Below are positions 61,492 through 64,000 of a DNA stretch of 64,000 nucleotides, piece after piece. How positions within the stretch are numbered: the stretch's first letter is position 1; each line of letters begins with the position of its first letter. A program made the translations under genes and the position numbers. A model generated the notes under the pieces. That model ran no database searches, was not told the origin of the DNA, and saw only the letters and a program-made list of their open reading frames with translations. The stretch comes from Pseudalkalibacillus decolorationis. Its GTDB lineage: Bacteria > Bacillota > Bacilli > Bacillales > Fictibacillaceae. Where the stretch lies: contig NZ_JANHJQ010000004.1 of the NCBI RefSeq assembly GCF_024609785.1, forward strand, positions 62,001 through 126,000, given 5' to 3'.

Positions 61492-63045
61492 ATGAAAAAA
61501 GTATCTAGCGTATTTTGGATTTCCATCGTAATATCGATTGGTTTTGTTATATGGGGCGCCCTAGCACCTCAAAACCTTATTGAGGTCATGAGCAATACTC
61601 AAGCCTTCTTTATGAAAAGATTTGGTTGGTTCTATCAGATCTCGGCTACTTTTTTTCTGATCTTTGCGCTTTTTCTTATCTTTAGTCGATACGGAAAAAT
61701 AAAATTGGGTAAGGATGAAGATAAGCCTGAATTTAGCCGTCCAACATGGTTTGCAATGTTATTTAGTGCAGGCATGGGAATTGGTCTTCTCTTTTTTGGT
61801 GTTTCAGAACCAATCTCTCACTTTTCAAACCCTCCTTATGGGGAAGGAGGAACAATTCAATCCGCAAAGCTTGCTCTGCAGTATACATACCTGCACTGGG
61901 GTTTTCACGCTTGGGCTATTTATGCGATCGTTGCATTAGCACTCGCTTACTATAAGTTTAGAAAAGGGTACCCTGGTCTTATGAGTGCAACTCTTTATCC
62001 GATTCTTGGGGAACGAGCAAAGGGGTTAATTGGAAAGATCATTGATGTTATCGCTGTTATTGCAACCATATTTGGCGTTTCCGCTTCATTAGGATTAGGA
62101 GCGGCACAAATTAACGGCGGTCTCAGCTTTCTAACCGGTATTCCAAACAACTTTTCAATTCAGCTCCTCATCATAGTCTTAGTGACGGTACTGTTTCTTG
62201 CCTCTGCGGCTACTGGTATTAAACGAGGTATCAAATGGCTGAGCAACGCGAATCTTGGTCTTGCTGTTGTTCTCTTTATATTGTTTATTATCATTGCTCC
62301 AACCGTATTTGTTCTCGATCTCTTCACTACTACTTTTGGTGGATATGTCCAAAATCTTGCGTATATGGGTATGCGCCTTGCACCATTTAATGAACAAAAT
62401 GCAACGTGGCTTCAAAATTGGACGATATTCTACTGGGCTTGGTGGATCGCTTGGGCGCCATTTGTTGGAACCTTCATTGCACGGGTTTCCAAAGGAAGGA
62501 CCGTCAGAGAATTCATTACTGCTGTATTAATCATTCCAACTCTTGTGTGTGCAATATGGTTCGCTGTGTTTGGTGGAACTGGAATCTTCATGGAGTACAA
62601 CTTAGGCCTAGATGTTTCAGGACAAAATCTTGAAACGGCATTATTTTATGTGTATCAGCATCTCCCTCTCACCATTGTGATGATTGTGATCACCTTGATG
62701 TTGATCTTAACCTTTTTCGTCACATCTGCGGATTCCGCTACATTCGTTTTAGGAATGCAAACAACCTATGGTAGCTTAGACCCGCCGAATATTGTAAAAG
62801 TTATCCTTGGTTTGATTTTATCAGCATCTGCTGCTGTCCTTATGGCATCTGGCGGGTTACAAGGGTTCCAGTCCGTCATCATCATTAGTGCCTTTCCGCT
62901 CGGAATTGTCCTTCTTTTCATGTCATATGCACTGTTAAAGGCATTCAAAACAGAAGTAAGGAAAAAGAAAGAACCTGAATCGTATCGTATCGCTAAACCG
63001 AAAGGCAAAGTTCGTCCAACTCTTTTTAGAAGAAGGGTACGTTAA
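61492..63045 (+). CDS. BCCT family transporter (glycine betaine/choline type, OpuD-like)
   Basis: 517 residues, 12 helices, B. subtilis OpuD is about 512. Family motifs: MLFSAGMGIGLLFFGVSEPI, the Trp-rich TM8 segment WTIFYWAWWIAWAPFVGTFI with ARVSKGRTVREFI, and FFVTSADSATFVLGMQTT. The GMGIGL glycine stretch is the pattern of Na+-coupled betaine carriers. It imports compatible solutes at high salinity. Ribosome binding site TTGGGGG. The last 30 residues form a basic tail often involved in osmosensing. 278 bp after the Rieske gene, separated by a repeat. Confidence 0.94.
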   Translation: MKKVSSVFWISIVISIGFVIWGALAPQNLIEVMSNTQAFFMKRFGWFYQISATFFLIFALFLIFSRYGKIKLGKDEDKPEFSRPTWFAMLFSAGMGIGLLFFGVSEPISHFSNPPYGEGGTIQSAKLALQYTYLHWGFHAWAIYAIVALALAYYKFRKGYPGLMSATLYPILGERAKGLIGKIIDVIAVIATIFGVSASLGLGAAQINGGLSFLTGIPNNFSIQLLIIVLVTVLFLASAATGIKRGIKWLSNANLGLAVVLFILFIIIAPTVFVLDLFTTTFGGYVQNLAYMGMRLAPFNEQNATWLQNWTIFYWAWWIAWAPFVGTFIARVSKGRTVREFITAVLIIPTLVCAIWFAVFGGTGIFMEYNLGLDVSGQNLETALFYVYQHLPLTIVMIVITLMLILTFFVTSADSATFVLGMQTTYGSLDPPNIVKVILGLILSASAAVLMASGGLQGFQSVIIISAFPLGIVLLFMSYALLKAFKTEVRKKKEPESYRIAKPKGKVRPTLFRRRVR

Positions 63046-63078
63046 TATCTAGAAAGTATGTTTATACGTTCTTAACGT
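63046..63078 (+). repeat. Partial family A repeat (right end)
   Basis: TCTAGAAAGTATGTTTATAC then GTTCTTAACGTGG: second hairpin and right end only, starting at the BCCT stop codon and running into a terminator hairpin. Confidence 0.8.
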
Positions 63079-63125
63079 GGAACAAAAATCGAGCAATGAT
63101 TGTACTCGACTCTTGTTCCCCACCT
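63074..63125. terminator. Terminator between BCCT and ABC-F genes
   Basis: Nested stem GTGGAACAA...TTGTTCCCCAC with inner TCGAG / CTCGA. It serves the leftward ABC-F gene and probably the rightward BCCT gene. Confidence 0.75.
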
Positions 63126-63138
63126 ATTCTATCACGTT

Positions 63139-64000
63139 CTACGTTTGTTCAAGTTCACTTATTCGAGCCTTTAAGTCTTTTATCCGCTCCTGGTATCGAG
63201 CTTGTATGTCTACATCATCAGAAATTTCTTCTGTTAATAAGTTCGCAAGTTGCAGCTGAAGCCGTTCTTGTTCATTCTGAATCTGTTGCTCATCATTTGG
63301 GATTTGTCTATGACTTTTCCATTCTGAGTACGATCCACGGTAATCGATAAATTCACCTTCACTGAGTGCAACCACACGATTTGCTACTTTTCCGAGCATA
63401 TAAGGGTCATGAGATACCGTCACAACTGCACCTGGATACAAAGACAAAGCATCTTCAATACGCTCTCTCGTTTCAATATCAAGATAGTTGGTCGGCTCAT
63501 CAAGTACAAGTAAATTTGCCTCTGAAAAGTAAAGCTTCACAAATGCGACGCGACATCGCTCACCCATGCTTAAATCACTAATCCTTTTATAAACAGCATC
63601 ACCACGAAAAAGGAAACAGGCAAGGATCGTTCTCGCCTCAGACTGGGTCATGCTTGGTAGCTCTAACACTTGATCCAGTACTGTCAAGGTTGGGTCAAGG
63701 CCTTCTAATTCCTGCATAAAATACCCTACCCGAAGCCTCGGATGCTGGAGAACCTTACCTTCATCCGGCATCAGTTGGCCTGTAATCAAGTTTAAAAGCG
63801 TTGTTTTCCCAGAACCATTGCGCCCAACAACTGCAATACGATCTCCACGCTCAATTGAAAAAGAGATGGATTCAAACAGTTGTCGTTCTTTTGAAAAAGA
63901 AAAACAAACATCCGAAAACGTTACCATCATTCGACTTGAAAACCCGTGACCCTCTAATTCTACATTAAGCTTTGGACTCTCCTTTGGCTTATCAACACGA
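63139..64000 (-). CDS. ABC-F family ATPase, C-terminal part (5' end beyond window)
   Basis: The frame is open to the right edge; 287 codons are visible. The last 20 or so residues before the domain form the interdomain linker. The second ABC domain has Walker A GRNGSGKTTLLNLITGQL, signature LSMGERCRVAF, Walker B LLVLDEPTNYLDIETRE and switch His in VVTVSHDPYM. A C-terminal coiled coil (QNEQERLQLQLANLLTEEI onward) ends the protein. No membrane part, so it is an ABC-F translation factor or ribosome-protection protein rather than a transporter. Antibiotic-resistance (Vga/Msr-like) and housekeeping types cannot be told apart from this half. Confidence 0.9.
   Translation of the reverse strand, partial: RVDKPKESPKLNVELEGHGFSSRMMVTFSDVCFSFSKERQLFESISFSIERGDRIAVVGRNGSGKTTLLNLITGQLMPDEGKVLQHPRLRVGYFMQELEGLDPTLTVLDQVLELPSMTQSEARTILACFLFRGDAVYKRISDLSMGERCRVAFVKLYFSEANLLVLDEPTNYLDIETRERIEDALSLYPGAVVTVSHDPYMLGKVANRVVALSEGEFIDYRGSYSEWKSHRQIPNDEQQIQNEQERLQLQLANLLTEEISDDVDIQARYQERIKDLKARISELEQT

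Overview
The window is a stretch of chromosome from a member of the Bacillaceae (Bacillota), probably a halotolerant or alkaliphile-like Bacillus relative; I cannot name the species. The evidence is consistent Bacillus-type ribosome binding sites (AAGGAGG, GAGGGG), moderately low G+C, and many Bacillus-lineage genes: a SigO-like sigma subunit with YvrJ and RsoA partners, YwdI/DUF5327, YojF-BshB2 (bacillithiol), PdxK, CtaM/YozB, caa3 and aa3-quinol oxidases, and a YhfW-like Rieske protein. No rRNA, tRNA, CRISPR array, IS transposase or prophage was seen.

Layout. 1-2.4 kb: two-subunit sigma module cut by the left edge, then DUF5327 and a prepilin-like orphan. 2.4-6.7 kb: TAXI-type TRAP transporter (fused permease, DUF1850 protein, binding lipoprotein) and a SLAP-domain protein. 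6.8-13.4 kb: FdhF/YdeP-type molybdopterin oxidoreductase, amidase, a 5'-truncated MOSC gene, DUF6886, a histidine phosphatase and CtaM. 13.8-16.2 kb: secreted M4 metalloprotease. 16.5-22 kb: GltB-like FMN protein and the caa3 oxidase operon ctaCDEF. 22.4-26.3 kb: zinc-ribbon membrane protein, membrane-anchored S1C protease, deoxynucleotidase and a thioredoxin-reductase-like flavoprotein without the CxxC. 26.4-35 kb: penicillin acylase, nucleotidyltransferase, small proteins, MscS channel, Ung, flavin reductase, M29 aminopeptidase. 35.4-42.8 kb: acetyltransferase, pdxK, yojF-bshB2, nsrR/hmp with two NsrR operators, msrAB, and a nucleotidyltransferase-methyltransferase fusion. 43.5-50 kb: two-P-loop ATPase, DUF488, a small membrane protein behind a possible leader peptide, and qoxABCD followed by a partial duplicate of qoxD. 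50.5-64 kb: CPA1 antiporter, fatty acid desaturase, a broken RND pump, decayed genes, a secreted beta/gamma-crystallin-like protein, FAD-Rieske oxidoreductase, BCCT transporter and an ABC-F ATPase cut by the right edge.

How the genes relate. Two terminal oxidases (cytochrome c- and quinol-fed) plus CtaM give a branched aerobic chain. NsrR/Hmp, MsrAB, bacillithiol deacetylase and the flavoproteins form a nitrosative/oxidative-stress set. The CPA1 antiporter, BCCT transporter and MscS channel suit life under changing salinity.

The most unusual feature is a dense population of short interspersed repeats. Family A (about 93 bp, highly palindromic) and family B (60-205 bp, closed by an AGCGCCC/GGGCGCT stem) share their outer ends but have unrelated cores. 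At more than half of the sites the same end (TTTATACTTTCTTAACGTG) lies within a few to about 20 bp of an intrinsic terminator hairpin. Families C and D are 20-21-bp phased arrays, and family E has GTTCAAAAAG terminal inverted repeats.
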